Positions 27,660 through 35,535 of a stretch of 64,000 nucleotides of DNA are shown piece by piece. The notes below the pieces were generated by a model. That model was not told the DNA's origin. It saw only the letters and a program-made list of their open reading frames with translations, and did not search any database. How positions within the stretch are numbered: position 1 is the first letter of the stretch; each line of letters starts with the position of its first letter. The DNA is taken from the NCBI GenBank assembly GCA_022819985.1, contig JAJEGH010000016.1, forward strand, positions 99,850 through 163,849, read 5' to 3'. The DNA is from Alphaproteobacteria bacterium. GTDB taxonomy: Bacteria; Pseudomonadota; Alphaproteobacteria; Bin65. A program made the translations under genes and the position numbers.

Positions 27660-28424
27660 ATGATCCGGCGGCTGAAACGCGCCTGCGGCATCCACTTTTC
27701 GACCAAAGCGCTGGCGCGGAATCCCGGCGTGCATCTGCGTCAGATGTTCCGGCGGCACCGCAGCTTCCGCGACCTGCTCGACCGACTGGCCGACGCGCGC
27801 CCGATCGCCGTCGTCCAGGTCGGCGCCAACGACGGCAGGGACCCCCTCGGCGACCTGATCCGGGACCGGCCGGACCGCATCGAACGGGCGCTGCTCATCG
27901 AGCCGCAGCGCGCCGCGTTCGCCCGTCTGGCCCGCCGTTTCGAGGATATTCCACAGGTCGTCCGCCTTAACGTCGCCATCGACCGGCAACCGGGGAAGCG
28001 GAGAATCTATTTTGCAACAGGGGACGCTGCCGACCGCCTGGGCGACGGCATCGCTTCCTTCGAGCGGCGGCATGTCGAGAAGGAAATACGGTCCAGAACG
28101 AAATTAGGCTTCGACGACGAAATCGCGGCGTCGATCGGATCGGCAACCGTGCCGGTGACCACGCTGGAGGACGCCGCGGCGGAAGCCGGCATCGTCCACC
28201 CCGACGTGCTTTTGGTCGATACCGAAGGCTTCGACGGGGAAATCGTCCGGATGGCGCTTGAGGCCGGATGGCTGCCGGCGGTCATCCGGTACGAACACAA
28301 GCACCTGACGGGAGACGAACGCCGAACGCTGGCGCGGGAGTTGGCCGGGCGCGGCTACCGTCTGTGGGCCGACCATGCGGATGTCTGGGGCCGGCGCACC
28401 GACGGCAACGAGCCTCCGCAATAG
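27660..28424 (+). CDS. FkbM family methyltransferase
   Basis: The 254-residue protein has the SAM-binding motif IAVVQVGANDGRD near residues 48-60, ALLIEPQ (motif II acidic residue), and DVLLVDTEGFDGEIV, all typical of FkbM-type O-methyltransferases. Such enzymes methylate sugars or hydroxyl groups of surface glycans and natural products. Its location between glycosyltransferase genes suggests glycan decoration, but the acceptor is unknown. The roughly 200-bp gap upstream contains no supported gene. Confidence 0.9.
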   Translation: MIRRLKRACGIHFSTKALARNPGVHLRQMFRRHRSFRDLLDRLADARPIAVVQVGANDGRDPLGDLIRDRPDRIERALLIEPQRAAFARLARRFEDIPQVVRLNVAIDRQPGKRRIYFATGDAADRLGDGIASFERRHVEKEIRSRTKLGFDDEIAASIGSATVPVTTLEDAAAEAGIVHPDVLLVDTEGFDGEIVRMALEAGWLPAVIRYEHKHLTGDERRTLARELAGRGYRLWADHADVWGRRTDGNEPPQ

Positions 28425-28476
28425 CGTCGCTGCACAGCGCCGCTGTGCGGGGTGCGACAGCGCGCTGCGGGGCGGT

Positions 28477-29409
28477 TCAGGGCGTAACGCCGGGCTGCGT
28501 CCGTTCGTGCAGTTCGGTCGCCGACCGGATTGCCGCGAGCGCCCCGGCGCAGTCCGGAGCCACGGCGCAGAAATCGTCCGGCGCGCCGAAGCCGCCGATA
28601 TCGAAGGTCGCGACCGGCCCCTTGGCGTAGGTGCGACGCTTGTAGTTCCGCTTCAGGTCGTAGCGCGGATCGAGGCGGCGCATGACGGCGCGGCGCGCGC
28701 GGCGCAGGAGCGAACGCTGCCCCCATCGTTCCCGCGGGTTGGCCCGGCCGGTCGATTTCCCCGCTTCGCCAGGCGCCGCCGCCTCGAATCGCGAGCGCGG
28801 AAAGAAGCACAGGTGGAGGCAGCGAAAATCCGTCTCCTCCCAAGGCTCCTGCCGCCATGTGCGCAGGATGCTGTCGTGCCCGTATCCGGATCGGAAAACG
28901 ACCGACTTACGGCCGTGCAGGCGTTCGTGCGGTCCGGGGCGCCAGCTCTCGATGGCGTCGAAATTGAAGCATTTGGTGCCCTCCGGCGCGTCGGGCTGGG
29001 TGTAGCCGAACGCCTCGGCCCGGTCTAAGCGGATGCCCAGCACATGGCGCATATGCCCGGCGATGCGCCAGTAGCCGTCGAACTCTCCGGCGAGCAGGCG
29101 CGGGCGCATCCGCGCCAGGCCGGCGGGGTCGTAGATTTCGTCGCCGTCCACGCCGAAGACCCAGGTTCGCGTCCCGGCGTAATCCTCGAGATACTTGTGG
29201 GTGTCGCGGGCATCCTCGACATCGAGGATTTCGACATGCCGGTGACGCGCGGCGACCGCCTCGACGATCTGCCGCGTCCTGTCGCGCGAGCGGTTGTCCA
29301 TGACCAGGATGCGGTCGCAGAATTCCGCCGCGTTCATCAGCGACCAGGCGGCGAAATGCTCTTCGTCGCGCAGCAGCCACACCCCCAGGATCTGCCGTCC
29401 CTCACTCAT
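28477..29409 (-). CDS. glycosyltransferase family 2 protein
   Basis: The 310-residue protein begins with VWLLRDEEHFAAWSLMNA and carries DNRSRDRT and VDGDEIYDP, the nucleotide- and metal-binding segments of a GT-A transferase. The C-terminal part includes ETDFRCLHLCFFPRS and a basic segment, KRNYKRRTYAKGP. It is convergent with the FkbM gene and divergent from the ATPase of the Septu-like pair. The donor and acceptor sugars are unknown. Confidence 0.9.
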   Translation of the reverse strand: MSEGRQILGVWLLRDEEHFAAWSLMNAAEFCDRILVMDNRSRDRTRQIVEAVAARHRHVEILDVEDARDTHKYLEDYAGTRTWVFGVDGDEIYDPAGLARMRPRLLAGEFDGYWRIAGHMRHVLGIRLDRAEAFGYTQPDAPEGTKCFNFDAIESWRPGPHERLHGRKSVVFRSGYGHDSILRTWRQEPWEETDFRCLHLCFFPRSRFEAAAPGEAGKSTGRANPRERWGQRSLLRRARRAVMRRLDPRYDLKRNYKRRTYAKGPVATFDIGGFGAPDDFCAVAPDCAGALAAIRSATELHERTQPGVTP

Positions 29410-29734
29410 CGTGCAACATCGAATGGCCTCCGCCGCGCCCGCAGCGCCTGTAGCGCCCGACTACCGGTTCGCCAGCGCGACATCAACAGGATTGCGGAGG
29501 ACGCAAGGCGCGGAACGCGGCCCCGGCAGCCGCGCGTCCCGCCTCGATACGAGGCTCCGGCAGTTCGCAAGGAGCCGTCACTGTCCTTTTCCGCCGCACC
29601 CTGTCCAAGAGGCGATGGCGAATCCGCCGGAGGTGAAGAACCAGCCGCCCCATTGCTTAACGCTGGCGATTTTCCGCATGGTGCGCCATTATGGCAGCGT
29701 CCCTTCGAGCATCTTTCCGCAACGCTCTGCCTCA
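29410..29734. other. divergent intergenic region upstream of the Septu-like pair
   Basis: These 325 bp lie between the start of the GT2 gene (minus) and the ATPase (plus) and should carry both promoters. No clear -35/-10 pair, hairpin or conserved repeat was recognised, and no reading frame in it is supported. Confidence 0.45.
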
Positions 29735-31021
29735 ATGCGCATTCACCGGCTCACGGTTACAAACCTCAAGAATTTCGAAGAGCACTCCTTCGAATTTCAT
29801 CCTCAATTCACGTTGCTGGTCGGCGACAACGGCAGTGGGAAGACGGCAATCCTGGACGCACTGCGCGTCGGCATTGGCGCTTATCTGCTCGGCATTCCGG
29901 ATTTGCCGGCACACTCGATCAAACGGGACTATGTCCGGCGGCGCGTCCGGCGGAACGGGGAGTTCCCCACCTTCGAGCCGGTCACACCCTGCGCTGTCGC
30001 CTGCGAAGGGACGGTTCACGGTTCGCAGATGCGTTGGCGGCGCGAACTGGCCTCGCTCGACGGTCGGACCAACCGCGTCGGCGCACGGATGGTCGCCCGG
30101 AGTGCCTCCGGGCACTACCATGCGGGCAGGCCGGAAACCGATTTCCCCTTGGTCCTTTCATACGGCACTGGGCGCCTGTGGATTGAGCCTCGGACCACGA
30201 GGGCTACCCGCTCCGCGATGCGGCAGCCGCTCGGGAAAATGTCGAGATTCGAGGCCTATCGCGGGTGCCTGGAGCCGGCGGTGTCGTCAGAATTGCTGCG
30301 CCGGTGGATCAAGAAAATGGCGTTGATAGAGGTGCAAGAGGAAAAGCCGCTGACCAGCCTCAAGGCCGTTTTTTCGGCGGTCGTCGGGTGCGTCGAGGGT
30401 GCGGAGCGAGCGCTGTACGATTTCAAGCTTGACGATATCGCTCTCGATTTCGCCGGTGGCGAGCGTTACCCGTTCGGCTTCCTCAGCGACGGGCAGCGGA
30501 GCATGACCGCGCTCGCTGCGGACATCGCCTTACGCTGCGTCCAGTTGAACCCCCATCTCGCCGGCGACGCGCCCGGCGCGACCGAAGGTGTGGTGCTGAT
30601 CGACGAACTCGACCTCCATCTGCATCCGAACTGGCAGCGCGCAATCGTCCGCAACCTTACGTCGCTCTTCCCGAGCCTGCAGTTCGTGGCGACGACGCAT
30701 TCGCCGTTTATCGTCCAGTCGCTCGACGGCCAGGGCCTCATCAACCTCAGCGGGAGTGGCGCTCTTGAAGAGCGCAGCGAGCCTTACAGTGTCGAGGATG
30801 TCGCCGAGGAAACCATGGGTGTCGAAGTTCCGCAGCGGAGCAAGCAGTTCCTTGAGATGGAAGCCGCTGCGCGACGCTACTACAGGCTGCTGGATGAATT
30901 GAGCGACGGCGATCCGAGGGTCGGGAAAGCGAAGGCCGAACTAGATGAGTTGGAAGAAAGGTTTGCCGGCAACCCGGCCTATGTTGCGCTGCTCAAATTC
31001 AAACGCGCGGCAGCCGAATGA
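29735..31021 (+). CDS. ptuA: Septu-type defence AAA ATPase (PtuA-like)
   Basis: The 428-residue protein is an SMC/OLD-like ATPase of the COG3950 group: Walker A GDNGSGKT (30-37), the signature FLSDGQRSM near 250, Walker B VVLIDELDLHLHP near 286-298, and the H-loop TTHSPFIVQSL near 320. PtuA ATPases pair with HNH nucleases in Septu anti-phage systems and in some retrons. The next gene, 24 bp downstream, encodes exactly such an HNH protein, and no reverse transcriptase is nearby, so the simplest reading is a stand-alone two-gene Septu system. The start is the ATG at 29735, MRIHRLTVTNLKNF. Confidence 0.88.
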   Translation: MRIHRLTVTNLKNFEEHSFEFHPQFTLLVGDNGSGKTAILDALRVGIGAYLLGIPDLPAHSIKRDYVRRRVRRNGEFPTFEPVTPCAVACEGTVHGSQMRWRRELASLDGRTNRVGARMVARSASGHYHAGRPETDFPLVLSYGTGRLWIEPRTTRATRSAMRQPLGKMSRFEAYRGCLEPAVSSELLRRWIKKMALIEVQEEKPLTSLKAVFSAVVGCVEGAERALYDFKLDDIALDFAGGERYPFGFLSDGQRSMTALAADIALRCVQLNPHLAGDAPGATEGVVLIDELDLHLHPNWQRAIVRNLTSLFPSLQFVATTHSPFIVQSLDGQGLINLSGSGALEERSEPYSVEDVAEETMGVEVPQRSKQFLEMEAAARRYYRLLDELSDGDPRVGKAKAELDELEERFAGNPAYVALLKFKRAAAE

Positions 31022-31045
31022 GTTTGGCCAGCTTCCTACGCGCCC

Positions 31046-31663
31046 ATGCGATCGGTTGATCGCGAATCCTGGCCGCTGGATGGAGCCGGCGGCAAGATCT
31101 CCTTTTCGCCGTACCGAAAGGCCAAGCCGTATATCGTCGAGCGGATTGGAAACTATTGCAGTTATTGCGAACGGAAGGGCGACCTTCACGTCGAACATGT
31201 CGTGCCCAAGTCCAAGGCCCCCAGCCTAGAAGAGCACTGGGAAAATCTGCTCCTCGGTTGCGTCAATTGCAACAGCCGGAAGGATAACAAGAACGATGCC
31301 CGCGCCGGATACATGTGGCCTGACGATGACCGCACGGATCGCGCGTTCGAATATCGCTCGGGAGGTCGGGTCGCGTTGAATCCCAACCTGCGGGAAAGGG
31401 AGCGGAAACGCGCCCAGGCCCTGTTCGATTTGGTGGGGCTTGGCGCAACAGGGTCCGCAACCGACAGTCGTCGTAGCGAACGCCGCAGAATTTGGGAATT
31501 GGCCGAAGAAGTCAAAGTAGACCTCAAAGACGACAAGATGCGAAATCTGGCTACCAAGCTGGCCGCCGCGGAGGGCTGCTGGTCGGTCTGGATGACTGTC
31601 TTCGACGACGACTCGGACATGAGGAAGCGGTTTATCGCCGCCTTTCCCGGTACGCGCCCGTAA
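31046..31663 (+). CDS. ptuB: Septu-type HNH endonuclease (PtuB-like)
   Basis: The 205-residue protein has an HNH nuclease core with zinc-binding knuckles CSYC (Cys38, Cys41) and CVNC (Cys72, Cys75), the HVEH motif (His48, His51) and a C-terminal NCNSRKD with Asn76. MRSVDRE at the N-terminus matches the usual PtuB opening. Together with the ATPase 24 bp upstream this forms a Septu pair; in studied systems the two proteins assemble into one complex that cleaves nucleic acid during phage infection. The C-terminal half (from about 110) is helical and charged, with no recognised motif. Confidence 0.87.
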   Translation: MRSVDRESWPLDGAGGKISFSPYRKAKPYIVERIGNYCSYCERKGDLHVEHVVPKSKAPSLEEHWENLLLGCVNCNSRKDNKNDARAGYMWPDDDRTDRAFEYRSGGRVALNPNLRERERKRAQALFDLVGLGATGSATDSRRSERRRIWELAEEVKVDLKDDKMRNLATKLAAAEGCWSVWMTVFDDDSDMRKRFIAAFPGTRP

Positions 31664-31855
31664 TTATCGGGTGCAATATCCTGCATAGACAAGCCCGATA
31701 CCGCGCCGCCGTGCGGCCCGCCGCGTCCATGCCGCGGGGGTCCGCCAAGGTTCGGCCGAAGCGGTCTCCAAAATATTTCCTCTTTTTCGATAATAGTCCT
31801 TGACAATGCTAGATTTGTTCTCTATATGCCCTCTTTCAACGCCCGGAGCGCAACC

Positions 31856-31963
31856 CCCGCCCGCTTCCGCCACCGGCACCGTAGCACTGGGGGCAGTTCG
31901 GTGAGATACAAGAAATCCGGCGGGCGACGGAGGTCGGCCACAGGCACTGCCCTGCGGCGTCGG
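31856..31963 (+). repeat. direct repeat DR-B, copy 1
   Basis: A roughly 108-bp sequence starting CCCGCCCGCTTCCGCCACCG and ending near GGCGTCG recurs at 32090-32208 with about 90 percent identity by eye. It includes GGTGAGATACAAGAAATCCGG and a GGCGACGGAGG-like stretch. The spacer between the copies holds DR-A. Confidence 0.85.
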
Positions 31964-32047
31964 TGGAGCGACGACCGGCTTCCTCCGCTCCGCCGCCCCT
32001 TGGGAGGCTCCGGTCGGAATGACGGGAGAGGGCGAAGACAGGAGCGC

Positions 32048-32083
32048 CATGACAAAACATGACATTTCATGACATATCGCGAC
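32048..32083 (+). repeat. direct repeat DR-A, right copy
   Basis: This matches 25394-25429 in the same orientation with two mismatches over 36 bp, and 28 bp are identical. It lies between the two copies of DR-B. Together with the left copy it brackets the accessory genes at 25.5-31.7 kb. Confidence 0.9.
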
Positions 32084-32089
32084 GCCTCT

Positions 32090-32208
32090 CCCGCCCGCTT
32101 CCGCCACCGGCACCGGCGCCGGCACCATAACACCGGGGGCAGTGCGGTGAGATACAGGAAATCCGGCCGGCGACGGAGGCCGGCCACAGGCACAGCCTTG
32201 TGGCGTCG
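32090..32208 (+). repeat. direct repeat DR-B, copy 2
   Basis: This is the second copy of the sequence at 31856-31963, longer by about 12 bp because a GGCACC/GGCGCC segment is duplicated near its start. Both copies carry the GTGAGATACA core and a GGCCACAGGCAC segment. Confidence 0.85.
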
Positions 32209-32244
32209 CCACTGTTTTCCGGGGGGAGCGCCGATCGGGTTTCT

Positions 32245-32271
32245 CCCCTTCGACTACGCTCAGGGCAGGCT
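32245..32271. repeat. dispersed 27-bp element, copy 1
   Basis: A 27-bp sequence beginning CCCCTTCGACTACGCTCAGG is the reverse complement, with two mismatches, of 49130-49156. Elements of this form (reading as PERSRRG or LSVVEG when translated) are found dispersed between genes in many high-GC genomes. Confidence 0.8.
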
Positions 32272-32411
32272 GCTCCGCCCCGGCCGGGGTCGGGGCTCCG
32301 GCTGGAATGACGGTAAAGGGGGCGGGTTCGGGACGCCCCTGCGCGTTTCGGGGCCGGCGTCCGGCACGGGGCATGGGAATGTTTCCTCTTTGAAGTGTAA
32401 AAAAATAGAAT

Positions 32412-32425
32412 ACAGACCGGTCTGT
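32412..32425. promoter_or_regulatory. perfect 14-bp palindrome, possible TetR-type operator
   Basis: ACAGACCGGTCTGT reads the same on both strands. AGACCGGTCT-type palindromes are common as operators of TetR-family repressors. No TetR gene is adjacent, and the palindrome lies about 110 bp upstream of the thrS leader promoter. Its role is inferred only from symmetry. Confidence 0.4.
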
Positions 32426-32429
32426 TTAA

Positions 32430-32447
32430 TTCGGCATGAGTGCCGAA
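32430..32447 (+). other. small perfect hairpin upstream of the thrS leader
   Basis: TTCGGCA, the loop TGAG and TGCCGAA form a 7-bp perfect stem with a tetraloop. It is not followed by a T-run, so it is not a clear terminator. It stands five bases after the 14-bp palindrome. Confidence 0.5.
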
Positions 32448-32534
32448 AACGCCGGGAAACTGCGGAAAACGGCACCTGCGGAGAAAGGATATTGGAACGA
32501 TCGATCCAAAAAAGAGGCGGCGGCGCGCCCGGTC

Positions 32535-32563
32535 TTGACATATCGGGCTGCCGCTTCGATATT
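32535..32563 (+). promoter_or_regulatory. sigma-70-type promoter of the thrS leader
   Basis: A perfect -35 TTGACA (32535-32540) is followed after exactly 17 bp by GATATT (32558-32563), which matches four of six -10 positions. A start point seven or eight bases later falls at or next to the ATG at 32571, so the leader peptide would be read from the 5' end of the mRNA. Confidence 0.75.
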
Positions 32564-32570
32564 CCGCTCC

Positions 32571-32630
32571 ATGACGGCGCGGGCGACCACGACCGAGACG
32601 ACCACCCGGACCTCCTGCGGAGGGCCGTGA
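32571..32630 (+). CDS. thrS leader peptide (threonine-rich, probably leaderless)
   Basis: A 19-codon frame, ATG to TGA, encodes MTARATTTETTTRTSCGGP: eight threonines, six of them in a cluster of seven between residues 6 and 12. It lies directly after a strong promoter and ahead of competing RNA hairpins and a terminator before thrS. This is the arrangement of amino-acid attenuators, where ribosome stalling on scarce charged tRNA-Thr permits read-through. The predicted transcription start coincides with the ATG, so initiation without a ribosome site is likely. The peptide is read directly from the sequence; regulation is inference. Confidence 0.8.
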   Translation: MTARATTTETTTRTSCGGP

Positions 32631-32661
32631 CGTCCGGTATGGCAAATGTCCGGACAAGCGA

Positions 32662-32691
32662 CCCTCCCGGCAGACGCCCGGAGGGTTTTTT
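32662..32691 (+). terminator. intrinsic terminator of the thrS leader
   Basis: CCCTCC (32662-32667) pairs with GGAGGG (32680-32685); after one C-C mismatch, GGC pairs with GCC around the loop AGAC, and six T residues follow (32686-32691). This is a textbook Rho-independent terminator about 110 bp before the thrS ATG. Confidence 0.85.
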
Positions 32692-32721
32692 GATGCCGGT
32701 TTTTTCGATGCCGGTTTTTTC
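32692..32721 (+). repeat. tandem 15-bp duplication with T-runs after the attenuator
   Basis: Two perfect copies of GATGCCGGTTTTTTC directly follow the terminator T-run. The extra T-tracts may act as back-up release sites or simply reflect slippage. Confidence 0.85.
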
Positions 32722-32801
32722 GATGCAGGGCGGCCGGCGGCCTGGCTGAAAGCAACAGCGCCCCGACCGGAAACCCAAAACGGGAAACGAAGAACGAGAC
32801 G

Positions 32802-34817
32802 ATGGCGGACCAGGTTTCACATTACGCAATCGAGCCGGCAGCCCGGCCGGCCCCCAAAAATGTACGGGGGGCAAACGGGCGATCTGCCGACCGCACGGTC
32901 GCGATCTCCCTGCCCGACGGCAGCGTGCGGCGCTTCCCGGCGCCCGTGACCGGCGCGGACGTGGCGGCCGATATCGGGCCGGGCCTGGCGAAGGCGGCGC
33001 TGGCCGTGCGGGTCGACGGCGAGCTGCGCGATCTCGCCCGCCCGATCGGGGCGGACGCGGCGGTGGAGATCGTCACGCTCAAGGACGCGGCGGCGCTGGA
33101 GCTGATCCGGCACGACGCCGCCCATGTCCTGGCCGAGGCGGTGCAGGAGCTCTATCCCGGCACGCAGATCACCTTCGGCCCGGCGACGGAAGACGGCTTC
33201 TATTACGATTTCCACCGCGAAGCGCATTTCACGCCCGACGACTTCGCGGCCATCGAGGCGCGGATGCGCGAGATCGTCGACCGGGACGAGCCGATCGTGC
33301 GCGAAGTCTGGGACCGCGACGCCGCCCGGGACCATTTCCGGCAGGCCGGCGAAAGCTTCAAGGCCGAATGGGTCGGCGAACTGCCGCCGGACGAAGAGCT
33401 GACGATGTACCGCCAGGGCGGCTGGATCGACCTGTGCCGCGGTCCGCACCTGCCCTCGACCGGCAGACTGCCCAAGGCCTTCAAGCTGATGAAGCTGGCC
33501 GGCGCCTACTGGCGCGGCGACGCCGCCAACCCGCAGCTCCAGCGCATCTACGGCACGGCCTGGCGCAACGAGAAGGAGCTGAAGGCCTGGCTGCGCCTGC
33601 TGGAGGAGGCCGAGCGGCGCGACCATCGCCGCCTGGGGCGCGAGATGGCGCTGTTCCACATCCAGGAGGAGGCCGCCGGCAGCGTCTTCTGGCACCCCCA
33701 CGGCTGGACGCTCTACCGGCTGTGCGAAGACTATATGCGCGCCCGGCTGGAGCGCGCCGGCTATGTCGAGGTCCGGACGCCCCAGATGATCGACCGGGTG
33801 CTGTGGGAGCGCTCCGGCCATTGGGAGAAGTTCCGCGAGCACATGTTCACGGCCGACGACGAGCGCGAGCGGGTGCTTGCGCTCAAGCCGATGAACTGCC
33901 CGGCCCATGTCCAGATTTTCCGCCATCTCGGCATCGTCAGTTATCGCGACCTGCCGCTGCGCATGGCGGAATTCGGCGCCTGCCACCGCAACGAGCCGTC
34001 GGGCGCCCTGCACGGCCTGATGCGGGTGCGCGCCTTCACCCAGGACGACGCCCACATTTTCTGCACGCCGGAACAGATCAACGGCGAGGCCGAGGCGTTC
34101 TGCGAGCTGCTCTCTTCGGTCTACCGCGATTTCGGCTTCGAGGACGTGACGATCAAGTTCGCCGACCGGCCGCCGGTGCGCGCCGGCGACGATGCGACCT
34201 GGGACCGGGCCGAGGCGGCTCTGCGCGAGGCGGTCGAGGCCGCCGGAATCCCCTATGAGATGAACCCGGGCGAAGGCGCCTTCTACGGCCCCAAGCTGGA
34301 ATTCGTGCTGCGCGACGCGATCGGGCGGGACTGGCAGTGCGGCACGCTGCAGGTCGATTTCGTCCTGCCCGAGCGGCTGGACGCCGCCTATGTCGGCGAG
34401 GACGGCGAGAAGCACCGGCCGGTCATGCTGCACCGGGCCATCCTGGGCTCGTTCGAGCGCTTCCTCGGCATCCTGATCGAGAACACGGCCGGCCATCTGC
34501 CGCTGTGGCTGGCGCCGGTCCAGATCGTCGTGGCGACGGTGGTGAGCGACGCCGACGGCCATGCCGAACGGGTGGCGGAGCGCTTCGCGGCGGCCGGCCT
34601 GCGGGTCGAGACCGACCTGCGCAACGAGAAGATCGGCTACAAGATCCGGGAGCATTCCGACGCGAAAATCCCGGTCATCGCCGTGGTCGGCCGGACGGAA
34701 GCGGAGGAAAACACGGTTTCCCTGCGCCGGCTGGGCGGAAAAACGCAGGAAGTGCTTGCCTTGGAAGCCGCTGTCGATACACTGTCGGCTGACGCTGCGT
34801 CGCCGATCCAACAATAG
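32802..34817 (+). CDS. thrS: threonyl-tRNA synthetase
   Basis: ThrRS charges tRNA-Thr and edits mis-charged serine. The 671-residue product carries an N-terminal TGS domain (about 32-92), the second additional/editing domain with [11 protein letters not shown], class II motif 2 ([11 protein letters not shown]) and motif 3 ([15 protein letters not shown]), and the zinc ligands in MNCPAHV, DDAHIF and MLHR. The C-terminal anticodon-binding domain follows. An N-terminal tail of about 30 residues precedes the TGS domain. Its leader contains a threonine attenuator, so synthesis probably rises when charged tRNA-Thr is scarce. Confidence 0.97.
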   Translation: MADQVSHYAIEPAARPAPKNVRGANGRSADRTVAISLPDGSVRRFPAPVTGADVAADIGPGLAKAALAVRVDGELRDLARPIGADAAVEIVTLKDAAALELIRHDAAHVLAEAVQELYPGTQITFGPATEDGFYYDFHREAHFTPDDFAAIEARMREIVDRDEPIVREVWDRDAARDHFRQAGESFKAEWVGELPPDEELTMYRQGGWIDLCRGPHLPSTGRLPKAFKLMKLAGAYWRGDAANPQLQRIYGTAWRNEKELKAWLRLLEEAERRDHRRLGREMALFHIQEEAAGSVFWHPHGWTLYRLCEDYMRARLERAGYVEVRTPQMIDRVLWERSGHWEKFREHMFTADDERERVLALKPMNCPAHVQIFRHLGIVSYRDLPLRMAEFGACHRNEPSGALHGLMRVRAFTQDDAHIFCTPEQINGEAEAFCELLSSVYRDFGFEDVTIKFADRPPVRAGDDATWDRAEAALREAVEAAGIPYEMNPGEGAFYGPKLEFVLRDAIGRDWQCGTLQVDFVLPERLDAAYVGEDGEKHRPVMLHRAILGSFERFLGILIENTAGHLPLWLAPVQIVVATVVSDADGHAERVAERFAAAGLRVETDLRNEKIGYKIREHSDAKIPVIAVVGRTEAEENTVSLRRLGGKTQEVLALEAAVDTLSADAASPIQQ

Positions 34818-34951
34818 CCGAGGTTTTCAGTAACAACAGTGCTCCGGATCGTGCGGGGCGCTGATATCGGTGTTTGCCCGTTCCGCGGAGGAATTCCGCC
34901 AAGGAAATCCGGAAGAATCGGGCAGGAACGTAGACGAAAGGAAGCCAGCCC

Positions 34952-35488
34952 ATACGACGCCCAATCGGCCCCATTGCGCCGGTCCACGAAGGCCCGCGCA
35001 TCAACGACATGATCCGTGTTCCCCTGGTCCGCCTGATCGACGAACAGGGCGCCCAGGTCGGCATCGTGCCGACGGAGGATGCGCGCCTGCGCGCTTCGGA
35101 TGTCGGCCTCGACCTGGTCGAGGTTTCGCCCAACGCCGAGCCGCCGGTCTGCAAGATCATCGACTACGGCAAGCTCAAATACGAGAAGCAGAAAAAGAAG
35201 AACGAGGCCCGCAAGAAGCAGAAGACCATCGACGTCAAGGAAATCAAGATGCGGCCGAACATCGACACGCACGACTACGACGTGAAGATGCGCGCCATCG
35301 TCAAGTTCCTCGACGAAGGCGACAAGGTGAAGGTCACCCTGCGTTTCCGCGGCCGCGAGCTGGCCCATCAGGAGCTCGGCCTGAAACTGCTCGAAAAGGT
35401 CCGCGACGCGCTGGACGAGCAGGCCAAGGTCGAGCAGTTCCCGAAGCTGGAAGGCCGCCAGATCACCATGGTCATGGCGCCGCGCTGA
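34952..35488 (+). CDS. infC: translation initiation factor IF-3 (ATA start codon)
   Basis: IF-3 proofreads start-codon selection on the 30S subunit. The conserved N-terminal opening [20 protein letters not shown] begins well upstream of the first in-frame ATG (35009), so that ATG is internal. Extending upstream gives [18 protein letters not shown], the usual alphaproteobacterial beginning, after an ATA codon at 34952. AAAGGAAG lies seven bases before it. infC genes use rare AUU-type codons so that IF-3 limits its own synthesis; here the codon appears to be AUA. With it, the product has 178 residues, the normal length. ATT at 34973 is the alternative. Confidence 0.88.
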   Translation: MRRPIGPIAPVHEGPRINDMIRVPLVRLIDEQGAQVGIVPTEDARLRASDVGLDLVEVSPNAEPPVCKIIDYGKLKYEKQKKKNEARKKQKTIDVKEIKMRPNIDTHDYDVKMRAIVKFLDEGDKVKVTLRFRGRELAHQELGLKLLEKVRDALDEQAKVEQFPKLEGRQITMVMAPR

Positions 35489-35535
35489 ACGGCGGCGCGG
35501 CGGCGGCATGCCGGAAACGGCAGCGGTCCTTGTTT

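Larger units (their letters stand above)
31664..32534. other. repeat-rich non-coding region between the Septu pair and the thrS leader
   Basis: About 870 bp hold no supported gene. They contain two copies of a roughly 110-bp direct repeat, the right copy of DR-A, a dispersed CCTTCGA...CAGGGCAGG element, a perfect 14-bp palindrome and a small hairpin, each listed separately. Minus-strand frames here are open but low in complexity and repetitive. Confidence 0.7.
32571..32691 (+). promoter_or_regulatory. threonine attenuator upstream of thrS
   Basis: Four segments can pair in two alternative ways. Segment 1 (CCTCC, 32611-32615) pairs with segment 2 (GGAGG, 32619-32623). Segment 2 extended to GGAGGG (32619-32624) can instead pair with segment 3 (CCCTCC, 32662-32667), which otherwise forms the terminator with segment 4 (GGAGGG, 32680-32685). 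A ribosome stalled at the Thr codons (up to 32612) would cover segment 1 and free segment 2 to pair with 3, preventing termination; a ribosome reaching the stop at 32628 would cover 1 and 2 and allow termination. A further stem GTCCGG/CCGGAC lies in between. Confidence 0.75.

Noticed and set aside
27427..27663. Small plus-strand frame between the DUF3800 and FkbM genes
   Set aside because: It overlaps the end of DUF3800 in another frame, has no ribosome site and no recognisable domain.
29735..31663. Retron with a PtuA-PtuB effector pair
   Set aside because: No reverse transcriptase or structured retron RNA was found within several kilobases on either side.
31664..32374. Minus-strand open frame of about 236 codons in the repeat region
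   Set aside because: It is built from direct repeats and dispersed elements, low in complexity and with no family match.
35009..35488. infC starting at ATG 35009
   Set aside because: It would remove the conserved GPRIN opening; the ribosome site and family length favour ATA 34952.
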